Below, one piece after another: positions 53,421 through 64,000 of a stretch of 64,000 nucleotides of DNA; within the stretch, counting starts at the first letter, position 1, and each line of letters begins with the position of its first letter. The stretch covers positions 10,876,085 to 10,940,084 of the forward strand of contig OY727103.1 of NCBI GenBank assembly GCA_963402885.1, given 5' to 3'. The notes under the pieces were generated by a model. The model did no database searches, had not been told where the DNA came from, and saw only the letters and a list, made by a program, of their open reading frames with translations. The translations under genes were made by a program, and so were the position numbers. This DNA is from Antedon bifida (Eukaryota > Echinodermata > Crinoidea > Comatulida > Antedonidae).

Positions 53421-53817
53421 CCATTTTGTGCATTTCGATGAAACTTAGTTACACAAAAACATCAAAGTGCTTAAAATCACATTTGAAACCGTTTTAGACC
53501 ATTTCGAGCATTTCTATAAAACTTTTGACACAAAACATCAAATTGCACAAAAGAGCTCCAAATCGCATTTGGAGACGTTTTAGACCATTTTGAGCATTTC
53601 GAAAAAACTTTTCACTCAAAAACATCAAAGTGCATAGAATAGCTTAATATAGTATTTGGAGACGTTTTAGACCATTTTGTGCATTTCGATGAAACTTTTC
53701 ACACAAAACATCAAAGTGCACAAAATAGCTTCAAATCGCATTTGGAGACGTTTTAGACCATTTTGTGCATTTCGATGAAACTTGATTACACAAAAACATC
53801 AAAGTGCTTAAAATCAC

Positions 53818-53905
53818 ATTTGAAACCGTTTTAGAACATTTTGAGCATTTCGAAAAAACATGTTAACATAAAAACACCAAAGTGCTTAGAATAGCTTTAA
53901 AACGG
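53818..53905 (+). repeat. Diverged 88-bp palindrome monomer (7 of 10)
   Basis: It has ATGTTAACAT at 53,860-53,869. It is followed by tttcgttaaaac and gaccgttttgtgc, as after copy 6, 2,284 bases earlier. Confidence 0.9.
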
Positions 53906-54492
53906 ATTTGGAGACGTTTTAGACCATTTTGTGCATTTCGTTAAAACTTTTCACACAAAAACATCAAAGTGCATACAATAGCTTAATATCGTATTTGGAG
54001 ACGTTTTAGACCGTTTTGTGCATTTCGATGAAACTGTTTACACAAAACATCAAAGTGCACAAAATAGCTTCAAATCGCATTTGGAGACGTTTTAGACCAT
54101 TTTGTGCATTTCGATGAAACTTTTCACACAAAAACATCAAAGTGCTTAAAATCACATTTGAAACCGTTTTAGACCATTTCGAGCATTTCTATAAAACTTT
54201 TGACACAAAACATCAAAGTGCACAAAAGAGCTCCAAATCGCATTTGGAGACGTTTTAGACCATTTTGTGCATTTCGAAAAAACTTTTCACACAAAAACAT
54301 CAAAGTGCATACAATAGCTTAATATCGTATTTGGAGACGTTTTAGACCATTTTTTGCATTTCGATGAAACTTTTCACACAAAACATCAAAGTGCACAAAA
54401 TAGCTTCAAATCGCATTTCGAGACGTTTTAGACCATTTTGTGCATTTCGATGAAACTTGATTACACAAAAACATCAAAGTGCTTAAAATCAC

Positions 54493-54580
54493 ATTTGAAA
54501 CCGTTTTAGAAAATTTTGAGCATTTCGAAAAAACATGTTAACATAAAAACACCAAAGTGCTTAGAATAGCTTTAAAACGG
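54493..54580 (+). repeat. Diverged 88-bp palindrome monomer (8 of 10)
   Basis: It has ATGTTAACAT at 54,535-54,544, with the private change gaaaattttgagc in place of gaacattttgagc. It is only 675 bases after copy 7, the closest pair in the window. Confidence 0.9.
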
Positions 54581-56712
54581 ATTTGGAGACGTTTTAGACC
54601 ATTTTGTGCATTTCAAAAAAACTTTTCACACAAAAACATCAAAGTGCATACAATAGCTTAATATCGTATTTGGAGACGTTTTAGACCGTTTTGTGCATTT
54701 CGATGAAACTTTTTACACAAAACATCAAAGTGCACAAAATAGCTTCAAATCGCATTTGGAGACGTTTTAGACCATTTTGTGCATTTCGATGAAACTTTTC
54801 ACACAAAAACATCAAAGTGCATACAATAGCTTAATATCGTATTTGGATACGTTTTAGACCATTTTGTGCATTTCGATGAAACTTAGTTACACAAAAACAT
54901 CAAAGTGCTTAAAATCACATTTGAAACCGTTTTAGACCATTTCGAGCATTTCTATAAAACTTTTGACACAAAACATCAAAGTGCACAAAAGAGCTCCAAA
55001 TCGCATTTGGAGACGTTTTAGACCATTTTGTGCATTTCGAAAAAACTTTTCACACAAAAACATCAAAGTGCATACAATAGCTTAATATCGTATTTGGAGA
55101 CGTTTTAGACCATTTTTTGCATTTCGATAAAACTTTTCACACAAAACATTAAAGTGCACAAAATAACTTCAAATCGCATTTGGAGACGTTTTAGACCATT
55201 TTGTGCATCTCGATGAAACTTTTCACCCAAAACATAAAAGTGCACAAAATAGCTTCAAATCGCATTTGGAGACATTTTTGACCAATTTGTGCATTTCGAT
55301 GAAACTTTTTACACAAAAACAACAAAGTGCATACAATAGCTTAATATCGTATTTGGAGACGTTTTAGACCATTTTGTGCATTTCGATGAAACTTTTCAAA
55401 CAAAAACATCAATGTGCATACAACAGCTTATTATCGCATTTAGAGACGTTTTAGACCATTTTGTGCATTTCGAAAAAACTTTTCACACAAAAACATCAAA
55501 GTGCATACAATAGCTTAATATCGTATTTGGAGACGTTTTAGACCATTTTGTGCATTTCGATGAAACTTTTCACACAAAAACATCAATGTGCATACAACAG
55601 CTTATTATCGTATTTGGAGACGTTTTTGACCATTTTGTGTATTTCGATGAAACTTTTCACACAAAACCATCAAAGTGCATAAAATATCTTCAAATCGCAT
55701 TTGCAGACGTTTTAGACCATTTTGTGCATTTCGATGAAACTTAGTTACACAAAAACATTAAAGTGCTTAAAATCACATTTGAAACCGTTTTAGACCATTT
55801 CGAGCATTTTTATAAAACTTTTGACACAAAACATCAAAGTGCACAAAAGAGCTCCAAATCGCATTTGGAGACGTTTTAGACCATTTTGAGCATTTCGAAA
55901 AAACTTTTCACTCAAAAACATCAAAGTGCATACAATAGCTTAATATAGTATTTGGAGACGTTTTAGACCATTTTGAGCATTTCCATAAAACTTTTCACAC
56001 AAAACATTAAAGTGCACAAAATAGCTTCAAATCGCATTTGGAGACGTTTTAGACCATTTTGTGCATTTCGATGAAACTTGGTTACACAAAAACATCAGAG
56101 TGCACAAAAGAGTTCCAAATCGCATTTGGAGACGTTTTAGACCATTTTGTGCATTTCGAAAAAACTTTTCACACAAAAACATCAAAGTGCATACAAAAGC
56201 TTAATATCGTATTTGGAGACGTTTTTGACCATTTTGTGCATTTCGATGAAACTTTTCACACAAAACCATCAAAGTGAATAAAATAGCTTCAAATCGCATT
56301 TGCAGACGTTTTAGACCATTTTGTGCATTTCGATGAAACTTAGTTACACAAAAACATCAAAGTGCTTAAAATCACATTTGAAACCGTTTTAGACCATTTC
56401 GAGCATTTCTATAAAACTTTTGACACAAAACATCAAAATGCACAAAAGAGCTCCAAATCGCATTTGGAGACGTTTTAGACCATTTTGAGCATTTCGAAAA
56501 AACTTTTCACTCAAAAACATCAAAGTGCATACAATAGCTTAATATAGTATTTGGAGACGTTTTAGACCATTTTGTGCATTTCGATGAAACTTTTCACACA
56601 AAACATCAAAGTGCACAAAATAGCTTCAAATCGCATTTGCAGACGTTTTAGACCATTTTGTGCATTTCGATGAAACTTGATTACACAAAAACATCAAAGT
56701 GCTTAAAATCAC

Positions 56713-56800
56713 ATTTGAAACCGTTTTAGAACATTTTGAGCATTTCGAAAAAACATGTTAACATAAAAACACCAAAGTGCTTAGAATAGCTTCAAAACGG
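56713..56800 (+). repeat. Diverged 88-bp palindrome monomer (9 of 10)
   Basis: It has ATGTTAACAT at 56,755-56,764. Its tail reads agcttcaaaacgg where the earlier copies have agctttaaaacgg, and the next core is gtttaagacc. Confidence 0.9.
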
Positions 56801-57504
56801 ATTTGGAGACGTTTAAGACCATTTTGTGCATTTCGTTAAAACTTTTCACACAAAAACATCAAAGTGCATACAATAGCTTAATATCGTATTTGGAGACGTT
56901 TTAGACCGTTTTGTGCATTTCGATGAAACTTTTTACACAAAACATCAAAGTGCACAAAATAGCTTCAAATCGCATTTGGAGACGTTTTAGACCATTTTGT
57001 GCATTTCGATGAAACTTTTCACACAAAAACAACAAAGTGCATACAATATCTTAATATCGTATTTGGAGACGTTTTAGACCACTTTGTGCATTTCGATGAA
57101 ACTTTTCACACACAACATCAAAGTGCACAAAATAGCTTCAAATCGCATTTGGAGACGTTTTAGACCATTTTGTGCGTTTCATTACACAAAACATCAAAGT
57201 GCACAAAATAGCTTAATATCGCATTTGGAGACGTTTTAGACCATTTTGTGCATTTCGAAAAAACTTGATTACACAAAAATATCAAAGTGCTTAAAATCAA
57301 ATTTGAAACCGTTTTAGACCATTTTGAGCATTTCGATAAAACTTTTCACACAAAACATTAAAGTGCACAAAATAGCTTCAAATCGCATTTGGAGACGTTT
57401 TAGACCATTTTGTGCATTTCGATGAAAATTGGTTACACAAAAACATCAAAGTGCACAAAAGAGTTCCAAATCGCATTTGGAGACGTTTTAGACCATTTTG
57501 TGCA

Positions 57505-57520
57505 TTTCGAAAAAAAGTGC
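57505..57520 (+). repeat. Monomer with 21-bp internal deletion at an A-run
   Basis: The sequence tttcgaaaaaa runs straight into agtgcatac, so the usual cttttcacac and aacatcaa part is missing, 21 bases in all. The junction lies in a run of seven A, consistent with slippage between A-runs. The same junction occurs at 61,407-61,422 because of the 3,902-bp duplication. Confidence 0.88.
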
Positions 57521-58086
57521 ATACAATAGCTTAATATCGTATTTGGAGACGTTTTAGACCATTTTTTGCATTTAGATGAAACTTTTCTCACAAAACATAA
57601 AAGTGCATAAAATAGCTTCAAATCGCATTTGGAGACGTTTTAGACCATTTTGTGCATTTCGATGAAACTTTTCACACAAAAACAACAAAGTGCATACAAT
57701 AGCTTAATATCGTATTTGGAGACGTTTTAGACCATTTTGTGCATTTCGATGAAACTTTTCACACAAAACAACAAAGTGCACAAAATAGCTTCAAATCGCA
57801 TTTGGAGACGTTTTAGACCATTTTGTGCGTTTCATTACACAAAACATTAAAGTGCACAAAATAGCTTCAAATCGCATTTGGAGACGTTTTAGACCATTTT
57901 GTGCATTTCGATGAAACTTGGTTACACAAAAACATCAAAGTGCACAAAAGAGTTCCAAATCGCATTTGGAGACGTTTTAGACCATTTTGTGCATTTCGAA
58001 AAAACTTTTAACACAAAAACATCAAAGTGCATACAATAGCTTAATATCGTATTTGGAGACGTTTTAGACCATTTTGTGCATTTCGA

Positions 58087-58098
58087 TGAAACGTTTCA
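58087..58098 (+). repeat. TGAAACGTTTCA palindrome in a monomer
   Basis: This is the 12-base palindrome created by tgaaacttttca to tgaaacgtttca. Here the monomer ends caaatcgc, not taatatcgt as at 19.8-20.8 kb, so the variant sits in a different monomer tail. Confidence 0.85.
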
Positions 58099-60614
58099 CC
58101 CAAAACATAAAAGTGCACAAAATAGCTTCAAATCGCATTTGGAGACATTTTTGACCATTTTGTGAATTTCGATGAAACTTTTTACACAAAAACAACAAAG
58201 TGCATACAACAGCTTAATATCGTATTTGGAGACGTTTTAGACCATTTTGTGCATTTCGATAAAACTTTTCACACAAAAACATCAATGTGCATACAACAGC
58301 TTAATATCGTATTTGGAGACGTTTTAGACCATTTTGTGCATCTCGATGAAACTTTTCACCCAAAACATAAAAGTGCATACAATAGCTTAATATCGTATTT
58401 GGAGACGTTTATACCATTTTGTGCATTTCGATGAAACTTTTCACACAAAAACTAAAAAGTGCATACAATAGCTTAATATCGTTTTTGGAGACGTTTTAGA
58501 CCATTTTGTGCATCTCGATGAAACTTTTCACCCAAAACATAAAAGTGCATACAATAGCTTAATATCGTATTTGGAGACGTTTTAGACCATTTTGTGCATA
58601 TCGATGAAACTTTTTACACAAAAACAACAAAGTGCATACAATAGCTTAATATCGTATTTGGAGACGTTTTAGACCATTTTGTGCATTTCGATGAAACTTT
58701 TCAAACAAAAACATCAATGTGCATACAACAGCTTATTATCGCATTTGGAGACGTTTTAGACCATTTTGTGCATTTCGAAAAAACTTTTCACACAAAAACA
58801 TCAAAGTGCATACAATAGCTTAATATCGTATTTGGAGACGTTTTAGACCATTTTGTGCATTTCGATGAAACTTTTTACACAAAAACAACAAAGTGCATAC
58901 AATAGCTTAATATCGTATTTGGAGACGTTTTAGACCATTTTGTGCATTTCGATGAAACTTTTCAAACAAAAACATCAATGTGCATACAACAGCTTATTAT
59001 CGCATTTGGAGACGGTTTAGACCATTTTGTGCATTTCGAAAAAACTTTTCACACAAAAACATCAAAGTGCATACAATAGCTTAATATCGTATTTGGAGAC
59101 GTTTTAGACCATTTTGTGCATTTCGATGAAACTTTTCACACAAAACCATCAAAGTGCATAAAATATCTTCAAATCGCATTTGCAGACGTTTTAGACCATT
59201 TTGTGCATTTCGATGAAACTTAGTTACACAAAAACATCAAAGTGCTTAAAATCACATTTGAAACCGTTTTAGACCATTTCGAGCATTTCTATAAAACTTT
59301 TGACACAAAACATCAAAATGCACAAAAGAGCTCCAAATCGCATTTGGAGACGTTTTAGACCATTTTGAGGATTTCGAAAAAACTTTTCACTCAAAAACAT
59401 CAAAGTGCATACAATAGCTTAATATAGTATTTGGAGACGTTTTAGACCATTTTGTGCATTTCGATGAAACTTTTCACACAAAACATCAAAGTGCACAAAA
59501 TAGCTTCAAATCGCATTTGGAGACGTTTTAGACCATTTTGTGCATTTCGATGAAACTTGATTACACAAAAACATCAAAGTGCTTAAAATCACATTTGAAA
59601 CCGTTTTAGACCATTTCGATCATTTCTATAAAACTTTTGACACAAAACATCAAAGTGCACAAAAGAGCTCCAAATCGCATTTGGAGACGTTTTAGACCAT
59701 TTTGTGCATTTCGAAAAAACTTTTCACACAAAAACATCAAAGTGCATACAATAGCTTAATATCGTATTTGGAGACGTTTTAGACCATTTTTTGCATTTCG
59801 ATAAAACTTTTCACACAAAACATTAAAGTGCACAAAATAGCTTCAAATCGCATTTGGAGACGTTTTAGACCATTTTGTGCATTTCGATGAAAATTGGTTA
59901 CACAAAAACATCAAAGTGCACAAAAGAGTTCCAAATCGCATTTGGAGACGTTTTAGACCATTTTGTGCATTTCGAAAAAACTTTTCACACAAAAACATCA
60001 AAGTGCATACAATAGCTTAATATCGTATTTGGAGACGTTTTAGACCATTATTTGCATTTCGATGAAACTTTTCACATAAAACATAAAAGTGCATAAAATA
60101 GCTTCGAATCGCATTTGGAGACGTTTTAGACCATTTTGTGCATTTCGAAGAAACTTTTCACACAAAAACAACAAAGTGCATACAATATCTTAATATCGTA
60201 TTTGGAGACGTTTTAGACCACTTTGTGCATTTCGATGAAACTTAGTTACACAAAAACATCAAAGTGCTTAAAATCACATTTGAAACCGTTTTAGACCATT
60301 TCGAGCATTTCTATAAAACTTTTGACACAAAACATCAAAATGCACAAAAGAGCTCCAAATCGCATTTGGAGACGTTTTAGACCATTTTGAGCATTTCGAA
60401 AAAACTTTTCACTCAAAAACATCAAAGTGCATACAATAGCTTAATATAGTATTTGGAGACGTTTTAGACCATTTTGTGCATTTCGATGAAACTTTTCACA
60501 CAAAACATCAAAGTGCACAAAATAGCTTCAAATCGCATTTGCAGACGTTTTAGACCATTTTGTGCATTTCGATGAAACTTGATTACACAAAAACATCAAA
60601 GTGCTTAAAATCAC

Positions 60615-60702
60615 ATTTGAAACCGTTTTAGAACATTTTGAGCATTTCGAAAAAACATGTTAACATAAAAACACCAAAGTGCTTAGAATAGCTTCAAAAC
60701 GG
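60615..60702 (+). repeat. Diverged 88-bp palindrome monomer (10 of 10)
   Basis: It has ATGTTAACAT at 60,657-60,666, exactly 3,902 bases after copy 9, with the same agcttcaaaacgg tail. Confidence 0.9.
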
Positions 60703-61406
60703 ATTTGGAGACGTTTAAGACCATTTTGTGCATTTCGTTAAAACTTTTCACACAAAAACATCAAAGTGCATACAATAGCTTAATATCGTATTTGGAGACG
60801 TTTTAGACCGTTTTGTGCATTTCGATGAAACTTTTTACACAAAACATCAAAGTGCACAAAATAGCTTCAAATCGCATTTGGAGACGTTTTAGACCATTTT
60901 GTGCATTTCGATGAAACTTTTCACACAAAAACAACAAAGTGCATACAATATCTTAATATCGTATTTGGAGACGTTTTAGACCACTTTGTGCATTTCGATG
61001 AAACTTTTCACACACAACATCAAAGTGCACAAAATAGCTTCAAATCGCATTTGGAGACGTTTTAGACCATTTTGTGCGTTTCATTACACAAAACATCAAA
61101 GTGCACAAAATAGCTTAATATCGCATTTGGAGACGTTTTAGACCATTTTGTGCATTTCGAAAAAACTTGATTACACAAAAATATCAAAGTGCTTAAAATC
61201 AAATTTGAAACCGTTTTAGACCATTTTGAGCATTTCGATAAAACTTTTCACACAAAACATTAAAGTGCACAAAATAGCTTCAAATCGCATTTGGAGACGT
61301 TTTAGACCATTTTGTGCATTTCGATGAAAATTGGTTACACAAAAACATCAAAGTGCACAAAAGAGTTCCAAATCGCATTTGGAGACGTTTTAGACCATTT
61401 TGTGCA

Positions 61407-61422
61407 TTTCGAAAAAAAGTGC
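61407..61422 (+). repeat. Monomer with 21-bp deletion, duplicated copy
   Basis: The junction of tttcgaaaaaa to agtgcatac is the same as at 57,505, exactly 3,902 bases later. Confidence 0.88.
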
Positions 61423-61988
61423 ATACAATAGCTTAATATCGTATTTGGAGACGTTTTAGACCATTTTTTGCATTTAGATGAAACTTTTCTCACAAAACAT
61501 AAAAGTGCATAAAATAGCTTCAAATCGCATTTGGAGACGTTTTAGACCATTTTGTGCATTTCGATGAAACTTTTCACACAAAAACAACAAAGTGCATACA
61601 ATAGCTTAATATCGTATTTGGAGACGTTTTAGACCATTTTGTGCATTTCGATGAAACTTTTCACACAAAACAACAAAGTGCACAAAATAGCTTCAAATCG
61701 CATTTGGAGACGTTTTAGACCATTTTGTGCGTTTCATTACACAAAACATTAAAGTGCACAAAATAGCTTCAAATCGCATTTGGAGACGTTTTAGACCATT
61801 TTGTGCATTTCGATGAAACTTGGTTACACAAAAACATCAAAGTGCACAAAAGAGTTCCAAATCGCATTTGGAGACGTTTTAGACCATTTTGTGCATTTCG
61901 AAAAAACTTTTAACACAAAAACATCAAAGTGCATACAATAGCTTAATATCGTATTTGGAGACGTTTTAGACCATTTTGTGCATTTCGA

Positions 61989-62000
61989 TGAAACGTTTCA
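61989..62000 (+). repeat. TGAAACGTTTCA palindrome, duplicated copy
   Basis: This is the partner of 58,087-58,098 at offset 3,902, in the same monomer context. Confidence 0.85.
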
Positions 62001-64000
62001 CCCAAAACATAAAAGTGCACAAAATAGCTTCAAATCGCATTTGGAGACATTTTTGACCATTTTGTGAATTTCGATGAAACTTTTTACACAAAAACAACAA
62101 AGTGCATACAACAGCTTAATATCGTATTTGGAGACGTTTTAGACCATTTTGTGCATTTCGATAAAACTTTTCACACAAAAACATCAATGTGCATACAACA
62201 GCTTAATATCGTATTTGGAGACGTTTTAGACCATTTTGTGCATCTCGATGAAACTTTTCACCCAAAACATAAAAGTGCATACAATAGCTTAATATCGTAT
62301 TTGGAGACGTTTATACCATTTTGTGCATTTCGATGAAACTTTTCACACAAAAACTAAAAAGTGCATACAATAGCTTAATATCGTTTTTGGAGACGTTTTA
62401 GACCATTTTGTGCATCTCGATGAAACTTTTCACCCAAAACATAAAAGTGCATACAATAGCTTAATATCGTATTTGGAGACGTTTTAGACCATTTTGTGCA
62501 TATCGATGAAACTTTTTACACAAAAACAACAAAGTGCATACAATAGCTTAATATCGTATTTGGAGACGTTTTAGACCATTTTGTGCATTTCGATGAAACT
62601 TTTCAAACAAAAACATCAATGTGCATACAACAGCTTATTATCGCATTTGGAGACGTTTTAGACCATTTTGTGCATTTCGAAAAAACTTTTCACACAAAAA
62701 CATCAAAGTGCATACAATAGCTTAATATCGTATTTGGAGACGTTTTAGACCATTTTGTGCATTTCGATGAAACTTTTTACACAAAAACAACAAAGTGCAT
62801 ACAATAGCTTAATATCGTATTTGGAGACGTTTTAGACCATTTTGTGCATTTCGATGAAACTTTTCAAACAAAAACATCAATGTGCATACAACAGCTTATT
62901 ATCGCATTTGGAGACGGTTTAGACCATTTTGTGCATTTCGAAAAAACTTTTCACACAAAAACATCAAAGTGCATACAATAGCTTAATATCGTATTTGGAG
63001 ACGTTTTAGACCATTTTGTGCATTTCGATGAAACTTTTCACACAAAACCATCAAAGTGCATAAAATATCTTCAAATCGCATTTGCAGACGTTTTAGACCA
63101 TTTTGTGCATTTCGATGAAACTTAGTTACACAAAAACATCAAAGTGCTTAAAATCACATTTGAAACCGTTTTAGACCATTTCGAGCATTTCTATAAAACT
63201 TTTGACACAAAACATCAAAATGCACAAAAGAGCTCCAAATCGCATTTGGAGACGTTTTAGACCATTTTGAGGATTTCGAAAAAACTTTTCACTCAAAAAC
63301 ATCAAAGTGCATACAATAGCTTAATATAGTATTTGGAGACGTTTTAGACCATTTTGTGCATTTCGATGAAACTTTTCACACAAAACATCAAAGTGCACAA
63401 AATAGCTTCAAATCGCATTTGGAGACGTTTTAGACCATTTTGTGCATTTCGATGAAACTTGATTACACAAAAACATCAAAGTGCTTAAAATCACATTTGA
63501 AACCGTTTTAGACCATTTCGATCATTTCTATAAAACTTTTGACACAAAACATCAAAGTGCACAAAAGAGCTCCAAATCGCATTTGGAGACGTTTTAGACC
63601 ATTTTGTGCATTTCGAAAAAACTTTTCACACAAAAACATCAAAGTGCATACAATAGCTTAATATCGTATTTGGAGACGTTTTAGACCATTTTTTGCATTT
63701 CGATAAAACTTTTCACACAAAACATTAAAGTGCACAAAATAGCTTCAAATCGCATTTGGAGACGTTTTAGACCATTTTGTGCATTTCGATGAAAATTGGT
63801 TACACAAAAACATCAAAGTGCACAAAAGAGTTCCAAATCGCATTTGGAGACGTTTTAGACCATTTTGTGCATTTCGAAAAAACTTTTCACACAAAAACAT
63901 CAAAGTGCATACAATAGCTTAATATCGTATTTGGAGACGTTTTAGACCATTATTTGCATTTCGATGAAACTTTTCACATAAAACATAAAAGTGCATAAAA

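Larger units (their letters stand above)
47072..56319 (+). repeat. Cassette mosaic with palindrome monomers
   Basis: Only satellite is present, but without one dominant duplication. Cassettes seen elsewhere are shuffled: a cttactatcat segment (near 47,170), the acaaaagaactc cassette (near 47,586), the triple tcaaac series (48,450-48,713), and repeated gagctcc and cgagcatttctataaaac monomers. Four of the ten palindrome monomers lie here, and after three of them (51.6, 53.9 and 54.6 kb) a monomer reading gaccgttttgtgc follows. Segments 51.55-51.84 and 53.84-54.12 kb match at offset 2,284. Confidence 0.82.
56320..60221 (+). repeat. 3,902-bp tandem duplication, copy 1
   Basis: Positions 56,320-60,098 match 60,222-64,000 at a constant offset of 3,902, about 45 monomers. 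The left limit is a t/c difference at 56,319 (gaccatt against gaccact). Shared rare variants are gtttaagacc near 56,812/60,714, tcgtttttgg near 58,480/62,382, gtttatacc near 58,408/62,310, gacggtttag near 59,012/62,914, gaggatttcg near 59,367/63,269 and ccattatttgc near 60,047/63,949. I found no difference in spot checks. Confidence 0.9.
1..64000 (+). repeat. Satellite DNA array, ~87-bp monomer, head to tail
   Basis: The whole window is built from copies of one AT-rich monomer. The core gttttagacc-attttgtgca-tttcg recurs about every 86-87 bases, followed by an A/C-rich part, the box aaagtgc and a tail ending in atcgt or atcgc. Copy lengths seen are mainly 87 and 86 bp, with 88-, 78- and 76-bp classes. 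Every copy I read lies in the same orientation, and no stretch of non-satellite sequence interrupts them. Arrays like this are known from centromeric, pericentromeric and subtelomeric heterochromatin of eukaryotes; which applies here cannot be told from sequence alone. I do not recognise the family. The strand is arbitrary. The array continues beyond both window edges. Confidence 0.98.
60222..64000 (+). repeat. 3,902-bp tandem duplication, copy 2, cut by window end
   Basis: This is the adjacent second copy of 56,320-60,221; 3,779 of 3,902 bases are inside the window and the match still holds at the last base. Whether more copies follow cannot be seen. Confidence 0.9.

Noticed and set aside
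57505-57520. Compressed monomer at the A-run as an independent repeat class
   Set aside because: It occurs only twice, exactly 3,902 bases apart, so it is one deletion copied by the duplication.
1-64000. Short open frames of 62-101 codons on both strands as protein genes
   Set aside because: They are all translations of satellite monomers, recur with the duplications, overlap in several frames, and end wherever a non-87-bp monomer shifts the frame. No start context, domain or unique sequence supports a gene.
1-64000. CRISPR array (core gttttagacc with regular spacing)
   Set aside because: The gttttaga start recalls some CRISPR repeats and the spacing is regular, but the parts between cores are the same few variants in recurring order, not unique spacers; the whole unit is one 87-bp satellite, and no cas gene is present.
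1-64000. Telomere repeats, rRNA or tRNA genes
   Set aside because: No telomere-type short tandem repeat, no rRNA-like GC-rich conserved stretch and no tRNA cloverleaf were seen anywhere in the monomers.

Overview
This window is one uninterrupted block of satellite DNA. From base 1 to base 64,000 it consists of head-to-tail copies of an AT-rich monomer of about 87 bp (28 G+C in one representative 87-bp copy, about 32%). All copies lie in the same orientation, and dividing the window by the mean monomer length gives roughly 740-760 copies. I found no gene, RNA gene, transposon, inversion or unique spacer. The short open frames are by-products of the repeat: 87 is a multiple of three, so runs of 87-bp copies stay open and spell a 29-residue repeat until a copy of 86, 88, 78 or 76 bp shifts the frame.

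The organism is a eukaryote, because arrays of this size and hierarchy are known from centromeric, pericentromeric or subtelomeric heterochromatin in plants and animals. I do not recognise the satellite family and cannot name a species or chromosomal position. The representative copy starts at atttggagac, continues with gttttagacc, attttgtgca and tttcgatgaa, and ends with cttaatatcgt. Recurrent classes are: an 87-bp class ending taatatcgt; an 86-bp class ending caaatcgc; an 88-bp class with ggttacac and gagttcc; an 87-bp class with tcaaac and ttattatcgc; a class with acatttttgacc; a 78-bp class ending cttaaaatcac; a 76-bp class with cgttttattac; and a diverged 88-bp class carrying the palindrome ATGTTAACAT.

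Layout, left to right. 1-1,627 is a block reused at 11,568-12,944. About 1,500-2,640 is a 693-bp duplication. 2,641-7,721 is a 2.5-kb tandem duplication containing 434-bp five-monomer higher-order repeats. 7,478-9,236 is an 858-bp duplication. 9,237-17,412 mixes these cassettes, with a 860-bp ten-monomer duplication near 14.4-16.1 kb. 17,413-19,434 is a 1,011-bp twelve-monomer duplication. 17,683-31,620 holds two copies of a 6,932-bp segment with no difference in any place I compared. 30,216-47,071 holds two copies of an 8,710-bp segment (the second cut short), which contains 859-bp and 1,369-bp repeats. 47,072-56,319 is a mosaic of cassettes marked by the palindrome monomer. 56,320-64,000 is a 3,902-bp duplication whose second copy runs off the window.

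The main biology is array evolution. Duplications of 4, 5, 8, 10, 12, 16, about 29, about 45, about 80 and about 101 monomers are nested and overlapping. Apparently identical kilobase-scale units sit beside more diverged ones, as expected from recent unequal exchange or replication-based amplification. An assembly error could produce the same picture for the identical copies. Boundaries below were found by aligning by eye at fixed offsets. Those given to the base are first or last matching positions; others are approximate and say so.
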